The notes under the pieces were generated by a model. The model saw only the letters and a program-made list of their open reading frames with translations, searched no databases and was not told the origin of the DNA. From Pelargonium cotyledonis (Eukaryota; Streptophyta; Magnoliopsida; Geraniales; Geraniaceae): 20,387 nt of DNA. Of this stretch, positions 11,801-20,387 are shown piece after piece. The stretch is taken from positions 1 to 20,387 of the forward strand of contig JAYMTA010001362.1 in the NCBI GenBank assembly GCA_036897625.1. Direction: 5' to 3'. The stretch's first letter is position 1. Each line of letters opens with the position of its first letter. Both the position numbers and the translations under genes were made by a program.

Positions 11801-13469
11801 TTATGGATGATTATTTAATGGCAGCAATTGTATCTTACATTGACTAATGTTCAACTGTTTCTAACATGCTTAACTGTTTGATATAAGAATGCAAACTATG
11901 TGTGCTCATACTCCAATACTAGTTCCCTTTCCTTCCTTATTTTTTATATGTTTGATTCTGTAATCATACAATGTGTATTGATGTTATTTTCATTCTATTT
12001 TTGTTATTTTGGGTGAGAAGATCTCTTGCATTGACCTATACGGAACAAGAAATCCAACAGTGGCGTGACGAACGTAGGAAGAACCACCCATCAAAAACCA
12101 ACTTAGAAAAGGTTTGACTGAGTGCTTGGCCTTTTTTCTTTTATCCAACACTAATGTTCTGATAGTTGACTTTACCGCCTGCAGAAGCTGGCTGAAAAGA
12201 CAACAGATCCCAACGTCATTGATAGGGAGGCCAAATTACGACGCGAGGTACATTGATTTATGTTTAACCCCTATTTTCCCTCTCATTTTACCTTTTCAGC
12301 ACATTTAATTTGCGGTAAACTTGAAAAAGTGAGCTTTCACTTCACCCCTTAACAGCCAGCCAGGCCAACTGAGCAAGAGATTGTTTGAATGCCGTGTTAA
12401 ACTGATTGGATAGAGAAAACATTCTGTCTCTTCCTTTATTGTCTTTGGACCTATGCAGATTCTTTGTTTCCTTTGATTGGTATTGAGTAGTTAATTAAAA
12501 ATATGTAATTATGTTTGAGATTATCATTATATGCTATGCTCTCGCAGAAAAAAATTATGATCACAGTAGACGATAACACACAGTAATAGGGTTATGTTTT
12601 ACAATGCGATGACAACTGTTTTCCTTGTATTAGCACCATATCCTCCCATTACTCACACCTATCCTCTTATCTACTGCCAATGAATAATCTAAGCCATCTA
12701 AATACAAGGCATCTATAGTGATGTATGGACATTGCAATTTGTTATTGGTTTATGATAGAGTGTGCTAACATATAAATTTTCCTCTAAATGCACATTCATA
12801 GATACTATTTCATCTCATTGGATACTTTGTTTCACTTTTCAGCGACTCAAGGAGGTTTTGGCCAAGCAGGCTGAGTTGGGAGTTGAAGTAGCAGAAATAC
12901 CGTCTTACTATCTTTCCAATTCAGAGAAGCAAGTTCATGGGAAGGATGAGAATAGGGGGCCATCAACTAAGAAGGGGAGATTTCAAAACAAGCATGACAA
13001 AAGAGGAAGATCTAATAAAAAAGACCGCTTTGCCAAAAGGCAGAAGTTAAATGATGCAGATTCATCCAACATCCGTCCTTTGGAAATGAAGCCCACACTT
13101 CTTCAGAAGCTTTTAAGTGCAGACATAAAGAGAGACAAAAGCCACTTGTTGCAGGTATTTAGGTTCATGGCCATGAATTCTTATTTCAAAGATTGGCCCG
13201 AGAAACCTTTGAAATTTCCTTTGGTGTTGGTTAAAGAAAATGAGCCTGAGGTTGAAGTGGGTAATATGAATTCCTCCCTAGTGGGGAATGATACTTCTGA
13301 AGGTCAGGAGAATACCATGGCTGAAAATTCTGGTAACAATGTTGAGTGCAGCAAAGACTTTGATGATGATGATGAAAATGAAAATGACGATGACATTGAC
13401 ATTGACTGTGTTGATGGTAATGACAATGGCGGCAATGAAGAAGAAGAGGAGGGGGAAATTATTGACTAG
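8854..13469 (+). CDS. NUFIP: NUFIP family protein, box C/D snoRNP assembly factor (7 exons)
   Basis: NUFIP (yeast Rsa1 counterpart) is a nuclear scaffold that brings 15.5K/Snu13-type proteins to the R2TP/HSP90 machinery during box C/D snoRNP assembly. Exons: 8854-9648, 10552-10682, 10781-10857, 11360-11420, 12021-12111, 12185-12247, 12843-13469 (TAG). They join into 614 codons plus stop, all GT-AG. Residues 1-265 are low complexity, rich in Q, N, M and P. The NUFIP1 core is at about 356-420, with motif LTYTEQEIQQWRDERRKNHP and then an ERLKEVLAKQAELG helix. A Lys/Arg-rich stretch at about 449-475 looks like a nuclear localisation signal. A conserved C-terminal block is at about 492-535 (TLLQKLLSADIKRDKSHLLQ, ending NSYFKDWPEKPLKFPL), followed by an acidic tail. 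I chose the ATG at 8854 because the frame runs back to 8755 only from TTG. No C2H2 zinc finger like that of animal NUFIP1 is seen. Confidence 0.92.
9649..10551 (+). other. NUFIP intron 1 (903 nt)
   Basis: The intron is bounded by CAG|gtatag and ttgcag|GAA and is AT-rich. Isolated C-box-like words (e.g. atgatga at 9990-9996) occur, but no matching D box and terminal stem at normal snoRNA distance was found. Nothing further is supported. Confidence 0.8.
11421..12020 (+). other. NUFIP intron 4 (600 nt)
   Basis: The intron runs between AG|gtaaat and gagaag|A and is T-rich, with no recognisable gene or element. The neighbouring introns 10858-11359 and 12248-12842 are likewise without identifiable content. 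Confidence 0.75.
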
Positions 13470-14183
13470 GAATAGCATTCTGTTAAATCTCTCTTCCGAA
13501 AGGGAATTGTTGTAGTATAAGTTGTCTAAGATATATCAATGTTTTGTCAACAGTCTGGAATTTGATAGAATTGAATATAGAATAGATGTTGTCGAATTCA
13601 CAATGCGCTATATATCAATTCCTTGTTCAGGTGCTTTTATGAACCTTCCATCTAGAAAATGTCCATAAACTTGATTCTCTCCTCTTATTCCCAAATTGCA
13701 AGGGTTAATTGAAGCTGCTAGATTGGGGTTGGCCTTTACTGCTAAACCAAACTATTTAATGGTATTGGTCATAGGTTTGGTAAAAGCTTCACATAGATAT
13801 ATTCTTGAGATTTTGAATCAGAATTGACATGGTTATCTATGTGTGAAATGAAAGGCATCAACACGAACACAACTCATGCAGCGTTTCGTTTTAAAAGTTT
13901 TTGATAAGCGGAAATGAGATTCTCATTCCAAAGCTATTTTCATTAAACAGATACAAATAGTCAAATATGATAAATATAAATCTCATTGCCATCTACTACT
14001 ACTAATTTCAAACTTTGATTGAAAGTACATCACTATTACAGGAAAAACAAAAACAATCAGCAAAGAAAGCTTGGAGAGGGCTTCATTTTTGCTATTGCTA
14101 CTTTATTAGTAATTCCATTCCCAGCTGGTTTCTTGTGGAAAAAAGAAGTAGAAGAACACACAAACACAATGAAGCTGCACCAC
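13470..14183. other. Convergent intergenic region between NUFIP and the first LTP copy
   Basis: This holds the 3' end of NUFIP (+) and of the disrupted LTP (-). No conserved protein frame is visible. The short frames near 14015-14230 overlap the LTP terminal exon and intron on the other strand and are treated as chance. Confidence 0.5.
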
Positions 14184-14667
14184 TTATTGAATCCTGCAAT
14201 GCACATTACAAACATATATCAGAAACATGAGCATCAAATCCATATTCCACAGAACCCAGAAACACACATCAGAAACATAAATATAGTTACTTGCTGCAGT
14301 TAACTTGATTAATGGGAAATTGGAGGTTGAGATGGCAGAGTTTGGGAAGAGAGTTGGCTCTATCTTTGTTGACCCCATAACATGGTGCACTCTTGACATA
14401 GCATTCACAGAGACTCCTGCGAGCTGCTCTTGTGTTGGCCCTTTTTTACAGACTTTTTGCAGAAGCACAACATTGAACACTTGGTTTTGCTGTTTTCTTG
14501 GAGCTTTCCAAGAATGATGTGCATGGAATCATACCTTGAATCCCATCAACACAAGAAATTGTGTGTTCTTTACTGCTCACAACTCCCAACATCACTGCAA
14601 GCACCACCACCACCACCACAAGGATCATCACCACAGCCCATCTGTTAACTTCTCTCATCATCTTCAT
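14184..14667 (-). pseudogene. Type I-like non-specific lipid-transfer protein with an in-frame stop
   Basis: nsLTPs are small secreted proteins that carry lipids in a cavity held by four disulphides. Exon 1 is 14291-14667. A signal peptide (residues about 1-32, with a poly-Val core written by a CCA/CAC repeat) precedes the eight-cysteine frame: C39, C49, CC66-67, C87-x-C89, C111, C124. The spacing C-x9-C-x16-CC-x19-CxC-x21-C-x12-C is identical to the intact paralogue at 16645-17110. Codon 74 (TAA, 14446-14448), between the CC and CxC pairs, stops translation; a single C-to-T change from CAA would explain it. No other lesion is visible, so decay is very recent, or the stop is a sequencing error or allele. 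A 97-nt GT-AG intron (14194-14290) probably leads to a last exon 14184-14193 ending Ile-Gln-stop. Truncation would lose four of the eight cysteines. Confidence 0.8.
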
Positions 14668-14702
14668 AATATTTTGTAGATAATATGGCTTCTCACCACT
14701 TG

Positions 14703-14710
14703 TTTAAATA
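14703..14710 (-). promoter_or_regulatory. TATA-like box of the disrupted LTP copy
   Basis: TATTTAAA on the minus strand lies about 36 bp upstream of the ATG at 14667. It would leave only a very short 5' UTR, so either transcription starts close to the ATG or this is not the box used. Confidence 0.4.
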
Positions 14711-16644
14711 GAGATGATATCATAAATGCCCTTAGTTAGGCACATACTTGTTCATTCAATTTTTTACTTTTTATTTAGTTTAATTCTCATCAATGGAAAT
14801 TGCCACTTGGATTTGGAAATTTAATTCGCTTTTTTTTTTCTTCTTTTAATAAGAAAAAGTATTTAATTATTAATATTTCCAAGAATGAAACAATAATAAA
14901 ACAAGTACATACTCCAAGAGAAACATAAATTAAAGCCTATTGAAAGAAGATAAAACTCCTTGAAACACCATGAGAATATAGAGAAAACCCAAGAAATAAA
15001 TGATATGAATAATGGATTAATTAATAGGGAAGAGACATGAGATTTCTTATGCCATGAATGCACCTAGCTATTGGAGTAACCGAGGTGCTGAGTTGAAGCC
15101 AAACAGTTAAAACGGATCTGCCGGAGAGATGATGGAAGGTCGCCGACAGTTGAGCATCATTATTCATCATGAGATTGTTGTGGAATTGGTTGGTAATGTT
15201 ATTCCAAAACATGTTGAAGCTGACATCTTGGCCACCACAAGGCCAGGGCGGCTAGATGTGAAAGGTAAGAGCTCAAATCTTGACGTCGGCAATGAGGAAT
15301 GCCTAGTTGAAGTTGAAAGGTTGCAGATGATGATAAACCGACAATGTAGAACACCGAGTTGAAACCTGAGACTTGATGAAGAGATCTAGAGCTCCATCCT
15401 TGAAGATGAAATGATGTACCAAAATTAAGACTTGTTATATATATCAAGGTTATTCCCTATAAAGTCACTTGTTACTTGTTAGGTCCAAACTTTAAGGTTA
15501 AAACTAGAAAAGATTACTTCTTAATATATAAATAAGGTCGATACAAGGGGTGTCCGTTCTCGATCTTAATATATATTGTCCGAAACAAAATTATTTCGAG
15601 TTTCGCTCAATTAATGAATAAAAGAGCTAGCAAATTTGGGTAGCTGGAACAAATCGCACAACATTATATAATCATACACTAAACTTTCCCAATTTTTTTT
15701 TTTTTAAAAATTGCACATTGGTCTATGTTTTTGTATTATTCGAACATTTTAGTTCAATTTCTTGCGTGATCATGACTAGTCATTCAAATCTGTATGTCTA
15801 CGGCATTAATTAAGAATATGTGAGTTAGAGCTATATTTTCTCGTATATACTCCAATTTGTATTTTGTCTAACAACAATATCGATTGATTCTAACTAAAAT
15901 ATCGCAAAAAGAAATACGCACATGTGCAAGCATATTGCTTTTGTTACGGGAGACATCTTCTTTTCCTTACTTCTCAATACTTTCTATTACTTGTTATTGT
16001 GTATTTATGCCTTTTGTTGATACGTCCTTTCCCTCGATTGTTGGAGCGTAAACCTTAGAGAATCTTCAAGTCGAGGATTAATGGTAAACAAATGAGTTAT
16101 CACATTCGCATTTCTTGCCTAGAGTGACGCCAATCGGGGGAGGATCATAACTTTTAGACCACGGAGCCTAATGATTGGAGTAGTAGCCTACATTCTTCGA
16201 TCTCTCTCAATAATCTTTCCTGAGATTCGTCATTTTGTTTTTATTTTTCCGACTTTTAATCAAGTACAACAGTTAGTTGTCACTGTCTCAATTTTTTTAT
16301 GTATGTAATTATAAGTTGGATTTTAATTTCATCATACTCATTTGAAGTCTTGTATTACTTAGCGACCAAATATACTTTCACGAGGCCTTGTCAATCTGTA
16401 ATTGACACTAATTATTGAATGCAAATTCTTATAAATAATGGTGTACATAGTTGTGTTAATTAGAGCAAAGAATTGTAAATTCCTTTGAAAAAACAGAAGC
16501 CAAAAGCAAAATATTCTTCATAGAGAGTTCTTGCACACACATATATAACATGCAAAACAACAAGACATACACATTGGCAGCTCTATTTACTACTTAACTA
16601 CTATAATTATTCTCAGCTGCTTTCTTCTCCTTCAAAACTACATA
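14711..16644. other. Intergenic DNA between the LTP paralogues
   Basis: No gene is recognised. The part 15060-15420 is less AT-rich than the rest and carries short open frames on both strands (for example 15129-15362 plus, 15199-15447 minus) without recognisable motifs. The region near 15680-15740 (poly-T run, then a phrase on the pattern 'attgcacattggtctatg') resembles generic decayed plant transposon sequence. The rest is unremarkable AT-rich DNA, probably including the LTP 3' UTR near 16500-16644. Confidence 0.4.
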
Positions 16645-17110
16645 TCAAACATATGTAGTTGGGATTCTGCACATCAAAAACCACATATCATTCACATTCT
16701 TGATCAGCAACCATAAAACAAAAACAAAATACAGAACTTATAAGCAGAGAAAGAGAAAATTACTGGCTACAATTGACTTTGGTGCCAGGAATGGCCAAGT
16801 TTAGGTGGCAAAGTTTTGGAAGCAACTTGACTCTTTCTGGGTTGACCCCAAAAGATGGTGCACTGTCAACAAAGCATTTGCAGATAGCTCTTCTAGCTTC
16901 TGTTGTGTTAGACATGTTGTTCAACTTTTGTGCATTTTCACAGCACTCACCACTTGGCTTTGCAGCTCCTCCAGAACCCACCAAGAATGGTGTGCATGGG
17001 ATCAGAGCTTCAATGGCATCACTGCATGACATTGCATCCACACCACTCACACCCATAATCAACACCACACCAAAACTCATGAACATTGCATTTGCAGGCC
17101 AACCCTTCAT
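16645..17110 (-). CDS. Non-specific lipid-transfer protein, type I-like, intact
   Basis: A secreted lipid carrier of the plant apoplast or cell wall. Exon 1 (16764-17110) encodes a hydrophobic signal peptide (about residues 1-26, ending GVSGVDA) and the complete eight-cysteine motif: C29, C39, C56-C57, C77-x-C79, C101, C114, ending KVNCS. This fits the 9-kDa type I LTP layout. The unspliced frame stops at TAA 16760-16762 just after CS-Gln. However, a GT-AG intron 16667-16763 (97 nt) starts inside that Gln codon. It would splice to 16645-16666, giving a tail I-P-T-T-Y-V and TGA (122 aa in total). A single intron a few codons before the stop is typical of type I LTP genes, and the paralogue at 14184-14667 has the same arrangement and intron length. 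I favour the spliced form; either way the folded domain is the same. Confidence 0.88.
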
Positions 17111-17495
17111 TTCTTTAATCTTTGTTGATTAAACAAATGTTGATTGATGCACAAGCTTCTCAACAATGCATAGTTTATATAGATAAATATATGAGTATGA
17201 ATATATGATGATGAAACCTACTCAATCTGCTCCAACTACTCAACATAAATATATATACTCAAAATGTAGGATTAGCATTAAATCTTGCTGATGCATACAT
17301 CTAAATTATAGTAAAATGCAAGCTATCATGGTTATGTGGGTCTACTCTGCATTTATTTTTAGGAATGTTGGTTTTATTTAGAATCTGTAATCAACATTGT
17401 ATATTGAATGCATAGCCTTTTAAAGAATGGTACACATTTGTTTCATTTCCATGCAAATTAAAGCCCCCCAAGAGGTTTTGTTACACAGATGAAGA
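17111..17495. other. LTP promoter and CBR1 3' flank
   Basis: An AT-rich interval containing the LTP 5' UTR and promoter and, adjoining 17495, the probable 3' UTR of CBR1. No coding sequence is supported. Confidence 0.5.
17174..17181 (-). promoter_or_regulatory. TATA box of the intact LTP gene
   Basis: The minus strand reads CTATATAAACT here, a strong plant TATA box. It ends 63 bp upstream of the ATG at 17110, which predicts a 5' UTR of roughly 30-40 nt. Confidence 0.65.
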
Positions 17496-19060
17496 TTAAA
17501 ACTCAAACTGCATATTTGATGTGTATCCAAGCACATCCAAATGTGCAGCCATGGCCTTGTTCATCCCCGGCGGTCCACACCTCAATATCTGCAATTATAT
17601 AAGGTCAGAAACTATATATATATGAAGAAGATACAGAGAATTAAGTTAAAAGAAGAAGAAGAAGTGAAATACCTGAATATCAGGAGCTGGTGGTGGACAG
17701 TGACACTGAATGGTTTGTCTGGATATATGCCCAACACCACCATTCCATGCCTCAGGAGGCTGATGTTGATATATACAATTAGTCAATTTTTGTGTGCCAC
17801 CATATGTGAAAACAGAACTTCACCACAAGAGAGAGGTTCAAATCCCTAACCTCATTTAGAACATAATAGACTTTGAATTGGTTGGGAAATCTGATGGCAA
17901 AACCATCTAGTTCTTCCTGTATATTCAGTTTTAATTGGAGCATCAATTTATAGGTTGCATGGATACATGAGAAAGAAGAATGAGAAATTGAAGTAGTACC
18001 TTCAAGAGAATGTCCTGAAATGTGACATTGGCATAAATAAGATGCACATTAGTCTTGTCTTTCGGGTTTTCTAATATGGCTCGAGTCACCTGAAACATTG
18101 GAGTAATGCCAGATCCTCCGGCTATCATCCCAAACGCTCGAACTTGGCCAGCTTTGTACTTAAAACGACCCTTCAAGCGAGGAAAAACATATAAGTCTTG
18201 AAACAAAGCTAACTGATAAATTCAAATACATGAATATTGTTCTTGTTATAACATGGTTACAAACTTGCATGCTATTCATGAATAATCATTCGTGCACGAA
18301 CGAAGAGAGTGTTAATTACCTTAGGCCCCTTGACAGGGAGGTAATCACCAAGGCGCATCTCTCGGAAATGGTGGGACATCCTTCCCTTTGGATACATCTA
18401 TATATTTACAGGACAATTCAACAAAGATACAAATATTGGAATGTTAAAATGATAAGGTGAGAGTGGAGAGCTAGCATAAATGATATGATATAGTAGTACC
18501 TTGACAACAAGTTGGAAGTAACCAAGATCAGAATCAAGAGTAATAGGAGTATATGGTCTTGTAACTTCTTCACCTTCACTATCCTTTCCCCTACTCAGCA
18601 ACATATATATACTCATTAATGTTCATGTAGAAATTAGACTAGTTTTCAATGATCAGAATTAAGAGAGATTGAAGAAAATTAAAGAAAGATTTGTAATTTG
18701 TTATGTATTGAAGTGAATTAACCTGCAAACAATGTGCTGCCCAACAGGAAGACCCAACACTGAGGTGGGTTTAGGAAGAGCAAATCTGAACTTTGCAACA
18801 TTATGGCTCAGTTTCATTTTTTGGACTAGTTTGAAATCCTTGAATTTCTCAGGATCTAAGCAACCTAAAATAAAAACATGAATAATGTATTGATTTGACA
18901 GTATAATGAAATGAAGGAAACATGAAATATATATATATATTATATTAGATGTGAGACCTTTGGGTTTGCTGGTGAAATAGAAATAAAGAGCAGCAATGAA
19001 GAGTGCAAGCACAAGCACCACCAACTGATACACACTGTTTTGCAGAAACAGGAATTCCAT
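17496..19060 (-). CDS. CBR1: NADH-cytochrome b5 reductase 1 (8 exons)
   Basis: An FAD enzyme that passes electrons from NADH to cytochrome b5, serving desaturases and other ER reactions. Exons in coding order: 19060-18958, 18864-18723, 18590-18500, 18397-18320, 18170-18000, 17916-17851, 17759-17673, 17588-17496 (TAA 17496-17498). They join to 276 codons plus stop, all GT-AG, close to the roughly 280 aa of plant CBR1. Residues about 10-30 form a membrane anchor ([19 protein letters not shown]). The FAD-binding motif RPYTPIT is at 93-99 and [11 protein letters not shown] at 113-123. The NADH-domain loop [13 protein letters not shown] is at 152-164 and CGPPGM at 250-255; the protein ends MQFEF. 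The ATG at 19060 matches the family start; an upstream in-frame extension would need a TTG. The anchored N-terminus and ending fit the CBR1 type rather than the mitochondrial CBR2 type. Confidence 0.95.
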
Positions 19061-19100
19061 TTTGGCACATATAGCCAAAGTTGAGATTCAAAATCAGCAT

Positions 19101-19127
19101 GCATACATACATACATATATATATATT
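19101..19127. repeat. CATA/TA microsatellite in the CBR1 5' flank
   Basis: About four CATA units pass directly into a TA run, 40-65 bp upstream of the CBR1 ATG. It probably lies in the 5' UTR or core promoter and could double as TATA-like sequence. A separate TA run lies in CBR1 intron 1 near 18927-18945. Confidence 0.7.
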
Positions 19128-19268
19128 GGAAATGGAAAACAATATATATATTATGATATACTTTGCTTGTGAATAGTATTTGCAATATATGAAGAAAGGG
19201 ATCAATATTCATTTTTTTTGATGCTCTTGCTGCTTCACCAATATTACTTACAGTTTGTTTTGAGTCTC

Positions 19269-19312
19269 TGGGCCTCAATGGGCTCTATAATGGGCTGGTC
19301 CAACTCAGCCCA
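19269..19312 (-). promoter_or_regulatory. Cluster of four site II motifs upstream of CBR1
   Basis: TGGGCC (19269-19274), TGGGCT (19279-19284 and 19291-19296) and the reverse AGCCCA (19307-19312) fall within 44 bp, about 210-250 bp upstream of the CBR1 ATG. This is the usual distance for TCP-bound site II elements, which favour expression in dividing or metabolically active tissue. The motifs are seen; regulation is inferred. Confidence 0.6.
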
Positions 19313-19965
19313 ATAACAGAAATGGATTGGATAGGTGGCTTTATTTGAATAATGACTGGTAATAAAGTCAAACTTGAAACTGGAATTCAAATTGATTTGG
19401 TATATAAGATTACTGGGCATGAACCTGTTGTAAATCATAGTTGCTTAAACTAAGAAATCAAGTTTGAGTTAATTACTAGTAGTATTATTGTGTTGATTGA
19501 GAGTTTAATTAATTGTATAATTTATAACAACTAGCAGTGTATAACGTGATCATAGTCATATCCACGATTGAGTCCAGTTCACTTATGTTAATTGAAGATA
19601 CGTCCTTGCTTACATGATAAGTCGTTTTTTCCTTTTAGAATTATCTATAGTCAAAAGTCAATTTATTATTAAAGTTTATGGCTATGGGTGAATGGTGATG
19701 GAGATGGAGCTCAGTCACCACTAACTAGATAACAAATTGCACTGAGCACTTACGTGTTTGTTATTTAAAGGGTTTAGATATCCAGAATTTTAATAAGTAT
19801 CAACGGATTTTTCTGAAGTTAATTTTTCTCACATTCACTGTTAATTTTGATGATTTGGTTTTAAAAATACCGTTTTACCTCTAAGTGGAAAAAAATACCC
19901 CACTCAAACAGTCCTTTAACATAAATTAAATTAAAAACAAAACTATTTGTCTTCTTTGATTCTCT
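19313..19965. other. AT-rich intergenic DNA upstream of CBR1
   Basis: No gene is recognised. The end of the block (about 19850-19930) has 'aaaaatacc' and 'aataccccactc' phrases like those seen in decayed plant transposons, just before the GC-rich block. Otherwise nothing is supported. Confidence 0.4.
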
Positions 19966-20387
19966 CTACGGCCACACTCCATTTCCAGCAACGCTCGTCG
20001 AACTTCCCTCTCTCGCCTCCGGACACGGCTCCGTCAAGCACGCCTCCACGACGAGCAGATATGGTCGAGTGAGCCGGAGATCTGGACAGAGCACGGAGGT
20101 CGCCACGACAACGGCGAAAGCTTTACGCACGGAGCTCGATGGTGGCACGTCGACCCTCCCTCCTTTGCCTTCGGCCACACGAGTACGCCTACACGCCGAC
20201 GAGCAGATCTGGTTGAGCACGGAGCTCGACCGTTGTCGAGATCTCGACCCGCGAGCACGACCACTGCTCCGACCATTCGCCTCTGAGCAAGACCTGATGA
20301 ACGCCGGTGATGGCTTGCGTACCAAATCTGATGAACTTCGGCGATGGCTCGCAATCCAAGCACAACACACGACGACAGTGATGCTCG
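19966..20387. other. GC-rich block of unknown identity at the window edge
   Basis: Base composition changes abruptly from AT-rich to GC-rich at about 19966. The block has frames open over more than 300 bp on both strands (e.g. minus 19966-20370, and a plus frame lacking ATG), as expected by chance in GC-rich DNA. No domain is recognised. It contains related phrases repeated at intervals: gacgagcagatatgg (about 20050) and gacgagcagatctgg (about 20200), and cacggagctcga (about 20127 and 20218). It may be the edge of a transposable element or a gene's first exon continuing beyond the window. I cannot assign it. Confidence 0.4.
20293..20361. repeat. Short tandem duplication (34-bp period)
   Basis: Two adjacent imperfect units both start CTGATGAAC (20294 and 20328). 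They then follow the pattern GGxGATGGCTxGC before ending CCAA. The period of 34 is not a multiple of three, which argues against a coding repeat. Confidence 0.7.

Noticed and set aside
14305-14648. Plus-strand frames over the first LTP copy
   Set aside because: They are shadows of the minus-strand LTP pseudogene; their Cys and Pro content comes from its complementary codons and the CCA/CAC repeat.
16773-17132. 119-codon open frame on the plus strand
   Set aside because: It is antisense to the intact LTP exon, which has a signal peptide and a full eight-cysteine motif; the plus frame shows no family features.
17541-17849. 102-codon plus-strand frame
   Set aside because: It is antisense to CBR1 exons 7 and 8 and their intron; the minus strand gives a continuous conserved reductase sequence.
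19966-20370. 134- and 109-codon overlapping minus-strand frames
   Set aside because: Several frames on both strands are open here because the DNA is GC-rich. No domain, start context or splice structure supports any of them as a protein.

Overview
The window is nuclear DNA from a flowering plant, most likely a eudicot. Genes are broken into short exons by AT-rich GT-AG introns, and the five protein products recognised are plant families. I cannot name the species. No bacterial-type operon, CRISPR array, tRNA or rRNA was seen, and I found no convincing novel multi-gene system. The most interesting points are a broken lipid-transfer gene, promoter motif clusters, and two unexplained GC-richer blocks.

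Layout: (1) 1-7179, plus strand: the 3' half of organellar DNA gyrase subunit A (GYRA). Fourteen exons can be traced from the coiled-coil/DNA-gate region through the C-terminal beta-pinwheel to the stop. The breakage-reunion half with the catalytic tyrosine lies upstream of the window. Positions 1-1092 read as intron and hold a small degraded transposon; the intron at 2002-3064 holds a 133-bp direct duplication. (2) 7180-8853: intergenic and promoter DNA with five site II (TGGGCC/T) motifs, an AT-rich stretch, a telo-box and a CT-rich leader. (3) 8854-13469, plus strand: a seven-exon NUFIP gene (box C/D snoRNP assembly factor), 614 codons. (4) 14184-17110, minus strand: two paralogous type I-like non-specific lipid-transfer protein (nsLTP) genes. 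The first is interrupted by one in-frame stop in an otherwise perfect eight-cysteine frame. The second is intact. Both appear to have a 97-nt intron just before the stop. (5) 17496-19060, minus strand: a complete eight-exon NADH-cytochrome b5 reductase (CBR1 type, 276 aa), with four site II motifs about 210-250 bp upstream. (6) 19313-20387: AT-rich intergenic DNA ending in an abrupt GC-rich block with internal repeats that runs off the window edge.

The genes do not form one pathway. GYRA serves organelle DNA topology, NUFIP serves ribosome and snoRNP biogenesis, the LTPs are secreted lipid carriers, and CBR1 feeds electrons to cytochrome b5 at the ER. NUFIP (+) and the LTP/CBR1 block (-) converge around 13470-14183. 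All exon boundaries were set by reading GT-AG junctions that keep the frame and the family sequence continuous; no transcript evidence was available.
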